Shown here piece after piece: positions 1 to 9,896 of a stretch of DNA of 58,775 nucleotides. The stretch lies in NCBI GenBank assembly GCA_001662425.1, contig BDDC01000494.1, positions 235-59,009 on the forward strand, in the 5' to 3' direction. Position numbers and translations under genes: made by a program. The DNA comes from Chlamydomonas sphaeroides (lineage: Eukaryota; Chlorophyta; Chlorophyceae; Chlamydomonadales; Chlamydomonadaceae). Under the pieces are notes generated by a model. It searched no databases. It was given only the letters and a program-made list of their open reading frames with translations, and was not told where the DNA came from. Each line of letters opens with the position of its first letter. Positions within the stretch are counted from its first letter, which is position 1.

Positions 1-735
1 CTGGTGGAGAAATAAGCCTTCCAAGAAGGTGCGTATGGGGACAGCCCAGGTGCCGAGACGTACCCGCGTGACTTCATTCCCGTCCCGGCCGGGGGTGACC
101 CCTGGCCCCGGCCTGCCTCAAGCGGCAGCCGACTTCCAGCGTTCCAGGCTGCTGAAAGCAGCAGCTGAAAGGCGAGCAGCTCAATTCATGAGGGGCCCGC
201 ATCAATGGAAGTGCAAATATCTTTAGTTACTGTGGTGAATGCGCTTTCCGTGCCGGCGCACTCGAGGTGATAACGATTGACCTTCAGCTGTCGGAGTACT
301 GGTTTCAAACCTCCCCAGCTGCGCATGGGTGCATGGCTTGCCCCCCAAAAGAGGCCGCCCAGACCAGACGCACACCGTCGGTGATTATGCGGTTGTAGCT
401 GGGGATATTTGAGGGGTCTTTACAAGTGAGCTCCGTAGACAAACTTCAGGTTGGGTAACTTCAGGTAACAAACTGGGAGCGAGGTCATCGTGCAACGATC
501 ACCATCCTGGCTGCCGCCCGGGCCCAGCTCAGTTTCACCTTCCCCCCTCAGCTACCGCCATAAGCAGGCATCATGCTGAATAATATATTTGTGAACGTGC
601 CATCTTTAAACACGGCCGCCGCCGCACCGGCCCGCCGCTGCTCCCCCAACCCTTGCACCGCCACCGGCGCGTCATCAACCCAGGTCACACGGCGCAGGTC
701 GCGCTCACTACACATCATATATTTCTGCAACACCA
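1..735. other. No gene recognised at left edge
   Basis: I see no convincing coding exon on either strand. Short open frames are low-complexity Pro/Arg/Ala reading of GC-rich DNA with no recognisable domain. The stretch probably holds the 3' flank of the ankyrin pseudogene: a TTACA at 420-424 reads TGTAA, the usual green-algal poly(A) signal, on the minus strand. Confidence 0.5.
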
Positions 736-2912
736 CTACTGTACTGCGGCCCTCACATCAGCACGCAGCAGCGTCCCGCCGCTGGCGGCTCCAACGGCCG
801 TGCCACGGCAACGGCGCGCTCCCAAGTGAAGTCCGGAGGCCTCCAGCTCCCAGAGCCGCACCGCAGGCCTGGCAAGCGATGGCTTGCTTGGCGTCCGCAG
901 CGACGCCACCACCAGACTGTCCCCGCGCTGCTGGTCCTCCAGCTCCTGCAGTAGCTCCAGAGCCGGGCCCGGCGCACGCACTTTGTGTGCCGTCATCACT
1001 GCGAAGCCGGGCGGGCCCAGGGGGCAACCCAGCCGCGCCAGGGCGCGCAGCGTGGCCAGGTCGCCCGGGATGGCGGCTTTGATGAACATGCCCGCGCCCT
1101 CGAGCTGGGCAGGAGGCGGCAGCAGCATAGGGGAAGGGCGTGGCAGGGTTCGGCGGAGGCGGCGTGGCAGGGTTCGGCAGAGGCGGGCTGGCAGGGTTCG
1201 GCAGAGGCGGCGTGGCAGGGGCCGGCACGCACAGGCGGCGTGGCAGGGGTCGGCACAGGCGACGTGGCAGGGGTCGGCACGGCCAACGCCCAACGCAACA
1301 GCGTGGCGGCGCGAGGCAGGCATGCCGCTTCCCTTACGCCACAGCAGCGCTGCCCCTCGTGCATTGCCACCACGACATTGTGCAAAGACCCACACGCCGC
1401 TCCTCTGCCATCGGATGCCCAACCCCACCCCGCACCCACCGGCCAGGGCGCGCCGAGGTACGTCACCAGCCACTCCAGCGCTTCCTCGCAGCCGGCGCTC
1501 ACGGCCGCTGACGTGACCGCCCTGTGCGCCCACAGCAGCGGGTTGACGCCGGCGCGTCCGCCCGCCGGCCCCCTGGCCGCGGCCTCCAGCACCTCTTCCA
1601 GCGCCGCCATGAGCGAAAGGCTGCCCAGCCCCGTTATGGCTGTGGCCAGCTGCTTCTGCTACCAAGGCGTCAGCCCCGCTGCCGCAGGGCCCGGCAGCAG
1701 CGCCGCCAGCACCCAGGCGGCCAAATCGTGCCGCTTGTCGTCGATGAATGTCGGCTCGCATCGGAGGCGGTTCCCAACGGAAGGCTGCATAGCCACGAGC
1801 ACCAAGACAGCGTCCACCGCCGCGCCACCCTGCACCAGCAGCCGCAGCGCCGGAAGCTGCCCGGCCCTCGCCGCCGCCTCGCAGGCCGGCAGCCAGTCGC
1901 CCGGCGGCCCCGCGGCGCCTCTGCCGACCAGCCAACCGACCACTGCTGTGTTGCCGCACGATGCCGCGGCGACCAGTAGGGCCGGATCGTTGAAAGGGAA
2001 GCCACGCCGCCGCAGCGCCGCCAGCCGCGCCGGCGCCTGGGCGCCGAGCTGCTGCACCGCGAGCGCGCACCCCTCGCGGGCGTCGTCGATGAGGCAGCAC
2101 AGCTCCGTCAGCAGCCAGTCCACCTTGGCCTCCCAGTCGGGCGTGGCGCTGGCGGCGGCCGCGCTTAGGGCGTGCGGCGCGTGGTCGCGGGCGAGCAGGG
2201 GCAGGAGCCAGCCGCCTGCCTAGGAGCTGCTGGATGGCGCCCAGCGGCAGGCCGTGGCAGGCCGCGGTGAGCAGGCGGTGCGTGTCGCACATGTCGAGCA
2301 TCGGATCGCGCGTCGGGTGTGGCATGGCTGCTGCCACCGGCCGCTGCTGAAGGAGCCAGGTGAGCAGGTCAGCGTGGCCGCCCTCGGCTGCGGCACACGC
2401 CGCCGCGTTCCTCCACATCAAGCGCGCCTCGCCCAGCAGCCAGGCGCACACGTGCTGGTAGCCGCCCCCAGCCGCGGACACGAGCGTCCGCTCGTCGGGC
2501 TGGCAGCCGGAGGCGACGAGCCAGCGGCAGGCCTCGAGCTGCCCGGCGCCGGCTGCTGCCTCCAGGACCCCAGGGTTCCTGTGAACCTGCAGGCTGCAGC
2601 CTGCGATCTGCGCCGCCTCTGCCAGATTGGTCAGATCGCCGCTGCGGGCCGTCAGGCACATCAGCTGTCGCCGCTTGCACAGCGTGAGGAGCCGCATGGC
2701 GCCCGGAGCGGAAGGCGTAGTGCGGCACGGGCTGCGATAGGCGGACTGCGCCAACAAACTGCTGCCTTGCGAGCTTGCATACGAGCTGCCATGTTCCAGC
2801 TTTGACGTTTTGGCTCGACACGCGTCGCAATCTTGGAGAGGACCAGGTCAAGCGGGAGGCCGCAAACCGCAGCAGAGTCCAGTTCCGCATGAGGCGTCAC
2901 AAGTTCTGCCAT
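736..2912 (-). pseudogene. Ankyrin-repeat / F-box-like pseudogene
   Basis: The first in-frame ATG is at 2912-2910. An F-box-like helix follows (LPLDLVLSKIATRVEP), then TWQLVCKLARQQF and ankyrin-like units (LEAAAGAGQLEACRWLVASG, AAAEGGHADLLTWLL, AAASCGNTAVVGWLVGRGA, EAAARAGQLPALRLLVQGGA). This order is familiar from a large chlamydomonadalean ankyrin family. Coding sense is kept only by changing frame at about 2804-2813 (a run of four A on the minus strand), about 2702-2716 and about 2205-2225. A TAG at 1661-1659 lies in frame between LLPGPAAAGLTPW and QKQLATAITGLGSLSL, so four lesions break the frame. One intron is inferred at 1105-1439; the last exon encodes LEGAGMFIKAAIPGDLATL. Sequencing error could explain an indel in a homopolymer, but not easily all four lesions. 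Confidence 0.75.
1139..1282. repeat. Minisatellite, about 24-base unit
   Basis: About six imperfect copies of a unit beginning gtggcagggttcggcrgagg lie head to tail, the later copies with cggcac in place of ttcggc. The array lies inside the intron inferred at 1105-1439 of the ankyrin pseudogene. Translated, it gives spurious repeat peptides in several frames, which are not genes. Confidence 0.85.
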
Positions 2913-3492
2913 GAGTGCATCAATCAAGGCATAGCTTGTGGAGACTGCGGTTGGGCGAGTGAGCAAGTGGTCGGTTCTCCAGCACAGGTGCGCAATTCAT
3001 GACAACATGTTGGAGACACGAACCCTCACCAACCCCTGATCTCCCCCGAGGACTCTCCGCGGTGTACATCGCGCAAACGGCAGCGAGTCGCAGAGGCTGG
3101 TGTATGTGCGGCGCATCTGTCTGCATGCTGCACGTTGGGCTCAACTGGGCATGCATTAAGGCAGACACGTTGGACTGCTTGGACACGTTCGGGCACGTGC
3201 TTTCCGCTAGTTTACACCATGAACCACATTCCGTTGCCACAGCTACATATCCACGCGTAACGCGCAGATGCGCTACAGCCGATTCAGCTCTTGCCAGCCA
3301 AGCCACTCTGCAACGGCCGCTGGCCGCACCTAAGCGGCCCACACACGATCAGCAGCCCACGCCCGCTCTTGGAAGATCCGTGCTGCGGATCCTTCCGTCA
3401 CTCCGACCCCTTCGCGCTCCGACCTTCAGCACTCCCGTCAATGTCCGCGCAACCCCTGCAAGCCCACTGGATGCCTCCACTCCACCGCCAAG
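2913..3492. other. Intergenic, pseudogene to OPR gene
   Basis: No coding exon was recognised. The stretch is the 3' flank of the OPR gene and the upstream flank of the ankyrin pseudogene, which lie in tandem on the minus strand. Confidence 0.5.
3212..3216 (-). promoter_or_regulatory. Candidate poly(A) signal TGTAA of OPR gene
   Basis: The minus strand reads TGTAA 277 bases after the OPR stop codon. TGTAA is the usual green-algal polyadenylation signal, normally 10-20 bases before the cleavage site. It is a short motif, so chance occurrence is possible. Confidence 0.4.
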
Positions 3493-6400
3493 TCATCGCC
3501 GCCGCGGCGCCGGGCGCTGGGCCGGGCCCCGGCCCCCAGCTACCACGGCGCCGGCGCGCGCCTCCGCAGCTGGCGCGTAGCCGCCACTGTTGGGCGGCCC
3601 CTCACCCGCTTGCGCCGCCGCAGCATGGGCCTCGGCCCTGCACTCGCCCAACAGCTGGGCCCAAGCGGGCGGCGGCTGCCAGCCCAGGTGCGCCAGGGCC
3701 GCCTCCACCGACGCCAGCTTGTGGGCCGGCAGCGAGGGCAGCGAGGGCGCCAGGCTGGGGAGGGCGTGCGTGGAAGGGGGGGAGGGCGGCGGGATCACAG
3801 GGGGGCAGAGCGGATCTCACTAGGCGGATCTCCAGCGGCGGGGCAGCAGGCCAAATGGTCACAGCGCGCAGCTCGAAGGCCGCTGGTTGCTGGGCACGCA
3901 GGCAGCCGCAGATGCTCCCCCGGTGGCGCCCACAGACCGTGCGACTAGCTTGAGCAGCCTGCCAGGCGAGCGCCTACTGCTGTACCCGGCCAAACTCCCG
4001 CCGGTCGCCGATCCTCCCTGGCGCTGCGGGCCTCCCACCTTGACAGCACACGCCGCTGCGTGCCGCCGTCCACACGCCAACGCAGCGCCGCCCACGCCTG
4101 CACGAGTGGCAGCACCGCCGCCGGCGCCGCCGTCGACAGGTCCGCAGCGCCGACGGCGCGGCCCCACGCCAGCCGCCAGGCCGACAGCTCCGGTCCAGCA
4201 GCCGGAGGCTCTGATGCGCCAGGCCGCGTCGACAGCACGCCGATGGCCCAGCCCATGGCCGCCAGGGTTTGCAGCGGCAGGGGTCGCCCTGCTGCCAGCA
4301 AGGCGCCGCAGCGGACCGCCAGCGCCGCCGCCATGGCTTCCGCCGCCGCCGCCGCCGCCGCTGGCGGCGGCGCTGTTGGCAGCGCCGTCGCGCGGCTGCC
4401 GCCGGTACACCGCCAGTGCAGACGGGCCAGGGCCATGGCCAGCGGCAGAACCTTGTCGTCGGCAATCCCGGACAGCGGACGCCGCGAGGACGGCCCGACG
4501 TCGCCGTCGGTACCGCGGGCGCCGCCGCCGCCGTGCGCTGCACCCGTGGCCACGCCGCGCGGCGGCGAGCCGTACGCAGGGCACGCAAGCAGCGCCGCCT
4601 GCAGCTTTGCCAGCTGGCCGCCGCTGGGAGTGAGGCCCACCGCTGCCGCCGCAGCAGCCGCGATGGACAGGTCCGGCGCCGTACAGCCGGCGGCGTGCAG
4701 CGCGGCCGGCGGCGCGCCGGGCGGCGGCAGCGCCGCCATCAGCGTCCGCCAGGCCGTGACGGCCGCCATGGACGCCCGGTGCGAGTCCCGCTCGTCGGAG
4801 GGCTGCGGTGGCTGCTGAGGTCCGGGCTGCGGCTGTCGCCGTGTGCCCCGGGCGTCGGCCCACGCTGCATCGGCAGCTGCGTCAGCGCCAGGGTCGCGAG
4901 GGCCCTGTCGCCGCCGGCCGGGCGCCTGCAGCGGCGGCGCTGGCGCCGGGCGCCGCGGCTGCCAGCGCACGCGCTGGCCGGAGCGCGCCAGCGACAGCAG
5001 CACGCGCGCGCACGTGCGCACGGTGGCGCGTTGGGACGGCGCAGGGGACGCTGCTGCGCCGCCGCCGCTGTCCCGGTCCTGGCCCTGGCGCTGCTGCAGC
5101 GCCGCGGCGGTAAGGGTGGGCACCAGCGGCATCGCGCGGGGGTGCAGCGCGGCCAGGCGGACGATGTTGGCCAAGCCCTGCAGGGAGCGTGCATCGGGGC
5201 AGGGGCAGGCGGGATCACGAGCGCACGTGCCGAGCATCCGACACACCAGGCACCGCAGCCGGGGACCTGTGGAGGTTCCTGCTGGGGCCACGAGTCCGCC
5301 GCAGCCGCCCCACACGCCACACAACCAAACCACTCCAAACCCCGCTCCGCCACCGCACCTGCTCCGTGAATGCCTTCCGCCGCCGCAGCGCCAGACGGCA
5401 CCAGCGCACGACCAGCATCTCCGGCGGCTGCCAGCCGGGGCCGAGGCGCGGCCACGCCAGCGCCGCCACCGCCACCTCGGTCGGTTGGGCGCACGGCGGC
5501 GGCCTGCCCTTGGAGCCGCGCCGCCACCCGCCGGCGCTCTGGGCCGCCGTCCCGCCGTCGGCGCCATGCTGCGCGGCCGCGTCGGCGGTATCGCCGCTGA
5601 GCGCCAGCCACCGGCCCAGCACCAGCTGGCCCAGCTGGTGCAGTCGCTGCACATCGGGGTCCTGACGCGGCGGCGGCGACCACGGCTGTAGCGCCCGGCG
5701 CGGCGGTTGTGGCGGGGCAAAGTGGCATCCAGGGCTCCGCTGCCGCTGGCTACGCGAGATGACGCCGCCAGCCGCTGCTCCTGCAGCGACGGCGGCTGCG
5801 AGCGGCTGCCCCGCGGGAGGCGTCATCGCTGTGGGTGGGGCTGATGGCGATGGCGGAGGCGGCGGAGGTGCCGAGGCAGCGACGACGGCGGCGGGCGGCC
5901 GGGTGGGGCGGTCAAGAAGGAAGGCGTGCGACGCGGCCGCTTCGCGGACCGGCGACCGGTCCAGCCAGTGCCCGTCATAGACCTCCTCGCCCAGCAGCAC
6001 CGCCAGCTCCCGGTCAGGGATGGGGTCCGTGCGTGCCCCTGCCGTCACCGCTACTGGCGATTGCGCCGCCACTGCCGCAGCCGCTTTTGATGTCACTGCC
6101 GCCGCCGCTGCGCTCGAGGCCAGCGCCCACGGCTGTGCCGCTGGCCCCCGCGGCGCCGTCGGCGGCGCATCTGGACCCATGGACGCCGCCGCTAGCGCGG
6201 GCGCGACTGCCACAACCGAAGGCTCCAAAGCCCATCCCCTGGCCCCTGTTGCCGGGCCCGCGCGTGCTGCCGCGTCCGGGTTTGCTGTAAGCTCGCTCGG
6301 GAGCACACCCTCCGCTGCGGCGGCCGCCTCCGGCGGCGGCGATGGTGTCGGCGGCGGCGGCAGCGCTGCCGTGAGAGCTGCAACCGCCCACGATAGCTGC

Positions 6401-8926
6401 GCCAGGTCCCGAAACGAGGACACGGCGGGCACGCGGGCGATGGCGCAGCGCATCAGCATCGACAGCAGCTGCCGGGGCGCCGCCGCCGCTGCCTCGTGCT
6501 GCGCCTTCTGGGGCAGCGGCAGCGGGCGCTGCTGCGGCTGCGGCTGCACAGGCCCTGCACCCGTGGCAGGCGCGGCCGGCACCGCCCCCGCCTCGGCCGC
6601 CGGCGCCGGCGCGGCTGTTTGCCCGTGTGCGGACGCGACCGGCTCTGTTGGCCCCGCCGCTGGCTCCTGCCCAGAGGCTGGGGCTACAAGCAGCCAGGGC
6701 TGCAGCGTCGCCAGCGCCCATGCCACCTGCGGGAAGGGATGGCGCCAGGGCAGCGGGGCAGGGGCAGGGCAGCATCAGCGAGCGAGCAAGTGACGACCGC
6801 GCGGTGGGAGAGGGCTCACATCGCCGGGACCCTTCACCCAGCGCCCCTTCTGGGCCCCGATCGAGCCCCTACCCCACCTGCACCAGCGGCGCCGGGCTCA
6901 AGTGCGGCAGCTGACCCGCCAGCCGCAGCAGCAGCGGCCGCCGCCACCCCTCGGGCAGCGGCGGCAGCCGGCCCTGCTGCCGCTCGTTCTCGGCGCTCCC
7001 GGCGCCGACGCCCGCACCAGAGCGTCCCCGGCCGAGGCGCAACGGCCGCCGGCGCCAGATCCGAGTGAGGGCCCACAGCAGCCCCGCCAGGGCCTGGGGC
7101 TCGAGAGAGGCCACGACGTCGGGGCGGGAGCAGGCCGCAAACCAGCTGTGCAGCCAGGACCGTGGCCGCCGTACGTCGTGCGGATCAAGATCTTGATCCA
7201 GCTGGACCATGCCGTACAGAAGGCCCGCCAGCTCTCGGCCGGTGAAGTCCGGCCAGCAGCGGCCGCAGGCGGTGCGCAATGCCGCCGCCGCCGCGGCGGG
7301 GCTGGCGGCCGCAGCGGTGGGGCCGGCCGCGGCGACGGCGCGTGCGGGCACCGGCCAGACGGCTGGAGACAGCCGTGCCAGCGCAAACGTGACGTTGCTG
7401 AGTTGACGAGCAGAGAACGCGTACAGGTGTACAGAGAGCGCCAGCACGGCCAGGTCGTACGACACGTGAGCCAGGCTGTCGTACAGCAGGCCGCCGACTG
7501 ACCCCGGCCCCTGCTGCCCCGCCGCCTTGCCCGGTTGCCCTGATCCCTGCTGCTGCCCTGACCCCGGCTGCTCCTCCGACCCCTGCTGCTGCTGCGCCAC
7601 CCGGCCTTGCCGTCGGCGGCGCGGCTTCTTGCCGACCGCTGCCAACGGCTCTCGCGGACTGGCCCCGGGCTCCTCGCGGTCCATGCCGGGCCACTCGGGA
7701 CCCTCGCCGCCATTGGCAGCGGGCGACGAGGGAGACGCTGAGGCCCCGGCCCCTGGCGGTGCGGCGGCCCGCTGCAGCCGCGACGCCACCGTCAGCGCCG
7801 CCGCCACGTGCGTGGCGCTGAGGCTGTCCCGCCGCGCCGCCACCAGCGCCGCCAACTCCTGCGGGGGTGGGGCGGGGGCCTCAGCGAGCAAGGAGGTGTG
7901 ACGGGCCGCTCGGCGGGTGGGGGTAGGGGGGGGACGACAAGGGTGCGTGTCAGGCCAGCCTGGAGGGGGCGCGTGCCGCAGTAGTGCTGGTTGATTGTCC
8001 GGAAGCCCTCCGCCGTAGGGCTCCGCAGCGAGTGCCCCTTCCTCCCCCGCCCGAGTATCCCTCCCCAGCAGCCCGGTCCCGCGCCGCCGCACCTGCCAAG
8101 AGCTGCAGCTGGCGATAGCCGCTGTGAGGGCGGCGCCCCCCGCAGGCAGCGGCCCGGGCGGTAGGGCGGCCACCGCCGAGGGGCCGGCAGACGCAGCTGC
8201 AGCCGCAGTTGAGGCGGCCGGTTGTGGCCCCGCAGATGGCGTGCTCACGGGCAGCTCTGCAACAGCAGCCGCGGCGGCTTGCTGCCGCCGCCGCCCCCGT
8301 GTCCGCGCCGTCACCTGCGACGTGCCCTGGAGGCCCAGCGCCTCGCCGCGGCGCCGTCGTTGGCCCCTGCTGCTGCTACCGCTGCTGTCAGATGCGTAAG
8401 AGGTGCTCGGCCCGTCCTCGGATCCGGGCGCTTGGATCGAGTGCTGGATCCGCTGCCGCACCACCGGGTCCAGATCCGCGTGCGGCAGAGGAGGGGTGCG
8501 CAGCGGAAGGCAACCGCCGCTGTCGCTGTCGCTAGCTGCGGGCGACTGCGACTGCGACTGCGGTGCGACCATGGGCGCCAGTTCAGGGCTGGGGCCGCAC
8601 CCTGCCGCGTGATGGCAGGGGCTAGCATGTGCTGGAGGCGGCTGCAGCACGACGCCGACGGCAGACACCTGAACCGCGACCGGCAGCGGCGGCGGCAGGC
8701 TGCCTGCCAGCGGCGACTGGCTCAGCAGCGGTACGGCCGAGGCGGCCGTGGTTCCAGCCGCCGCCGCCGCCGCCACCGTGACCGTTGCTGTAGCGACGGC
8801 GGCGGAGGGATGTGGCACGTGCCGGTCCCTGTGCGTACGGGAGCCGATGCCTGTGCTGCCGCCGGTGCCCGCCACGGACGCGGCGAGCACTTGCCGGAAG
8901 CCCGAAGCCTGTGGCAGAGGGTGCAT
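3493..8926 (-). CDS. OPR (octotricopeptide repeat)-type protein
   Basis: Five exons are inferred: 8926-8093, 7858-6878, 6726-5359, 5177-4039 and 3754-3493. All introns are GT-AG, phases agree, and the total is 4,584 nt, exactly 1,528 codons with the TGA stop. The ATG at 8926 follows an in-frame TGA about 30 bases upstream. Helical repeats of OPR/FAST-kinase-like type recur: SARQLSNVTFALARL, FTGRELAGLLYGMVQL, LEPQALAGLLWALTRI, PAPLVQVAWALATLQPW (formed across an exon junction), GLANIVRLAALHP, PLQTLAAMGWAIGVL and LPAHKLASVEAALAHLGW. Long Ala/Pro/Gln tracts separate them, as is common in algal OPR proteins. Known OPR proteins enter chloroplast or mitochondrion and stabilise, process or activate translation of specific mRNAs. 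The target is unknown, and no RAP domain is visible at the C-terminus. The gene is divergent from the mTERF-type gene. Confidence 0.85.
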
Positions 8927-9160
8927 ACCGCCGCGAGCACGGGTGCGCTGTCAGGAGTTGGCTCAATGTAAGAGTTGGCTGCACACAGCACTCGGTCCCT
9001 GTGCCTCAGACAGAGATAGGCCGCGCCTGCTAATACCTCCGTAGCAGAGCATGTACCCAGCTTACCCCCGACAACCAGGGGGTGCCAGCACCATCCCTGC
9101 GCCTCCTCGTGCGAGCTCGGAGAACTGCTGGCGCGTGCGGGCGCCCCGTGGCGGGGTGCG

Positions 9161-9186
9161 TGCCGATGGCGAGCACGCCATCGGCA
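9161..9186. repeat. Perfect inverted repeat, 11-bp stem, 4-nt loop
   Basis: TGCCGATGGCG (9161-9171), loop agca, CGCCATCGGCA (9176-9186). The arms match perfectly and are GC-rich. The repeat sits between divergent genes. Confidence 0.9.
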
Positions 9187-9738
9187 CCGCCCAGCAAACT
9201 GCAGATATTATAGACAACCGATTGGTGGGAGGAAAGTGAGAGGGGAGTGCAATGACACTCCTAACGCCCTACCTGAGCTGACGACGATCCTCGCACTGTC
9301 ATGCACCCGGCCCCGGTGTATCGCCCGCTGCAGAAGAGACACACCTCAGCATGCGTAGCCGATCGCTGGACGCATTTTCGCGAGCCCGATAACAAGGGCA
9401 GAGCAGCGCGCCGCAAGCCCGAACGACCAGACCGCGAGCGACGCCGTCTTCAAGATCTTCTGAGGCAACGCTATCCTTCAGCCCACGATGTATTTGAAAT
9501 AGCAGCTTGCGGCACTCGTCGTGCTTCAGCCCGGAGCCGAGCCAAGTCGCGGGGACGGAACAGCGTAAGACTGACCTGTAAAATTGTCAGGTGTTTCGTA
9601 TCACTGTGGTGCAGGTAGCAAGGCACCTGAGGGCCCTAACCGGCGCTGCTGGGGTTGCCTCAGATCCGCGATGGCGGTCAAGGTTGTCTACCAAACGTAG
9701 TCCTGAAAGCATAGCGTGCTAAAGCTTACTATTGAATA

Positions 9739-9752
9739 TTGTTTGCAAACAA
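9739..9752. repeat. 14-bp perfect palindrome
   Basis: ttgtttgcaaacaa reads the same on both strands. It lies in the AT-richer segment about 145 bases before the first usable ATG of the mTERF gene. It could be a dimeric transcription-factor site; no function is shown. Confidence 0.85.
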
Positions 9753-9896
9753 AACAAAGGCGAAAGACTCTTCACACACGAAACTGCACGCTCGCGCGTC
9801 GTCCAGCCACGCCACGCATTACAAAAGAACTGGATGATGCACAATTTGCTTTGATAGCATTATCTTTTATTGCCGCTGACTTGTCGACAAGTTAGC

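Larger units (their letters stand above)
8927..9896. promoter_or_regulatory. Divergent intergenic region, shared promoter candidate
   Basis: About 970 bases separate the ATG of the OPR gene (minus) from the first usable ATG of the mTERF gene (plus). I recognise no exon here. The region holds a strong inverted repeat (9161-9186) and a 14-base palindrome (9739-9752), and it turns AT-richer towards the mTERF side (about 9700-9870), as expected for a promoter. No certain TATA box is seen. Confidence 0.45.

Noticed and set aside
1659..2123. Reading the ankyrin fragments as independent small genes
   Set aside because: The fragments are collinear pieces of one family member separated by frameshifts and a TAG, not by introns with splice signals.
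4269..5369. Several long plus-strand frames opposite the OPR gene
   Set aside because: They are Arg/Ala/Gly-rich products of high GC with no domain; the minus-strand five-exon model totals a whole number of codons and shows OPR repeats.
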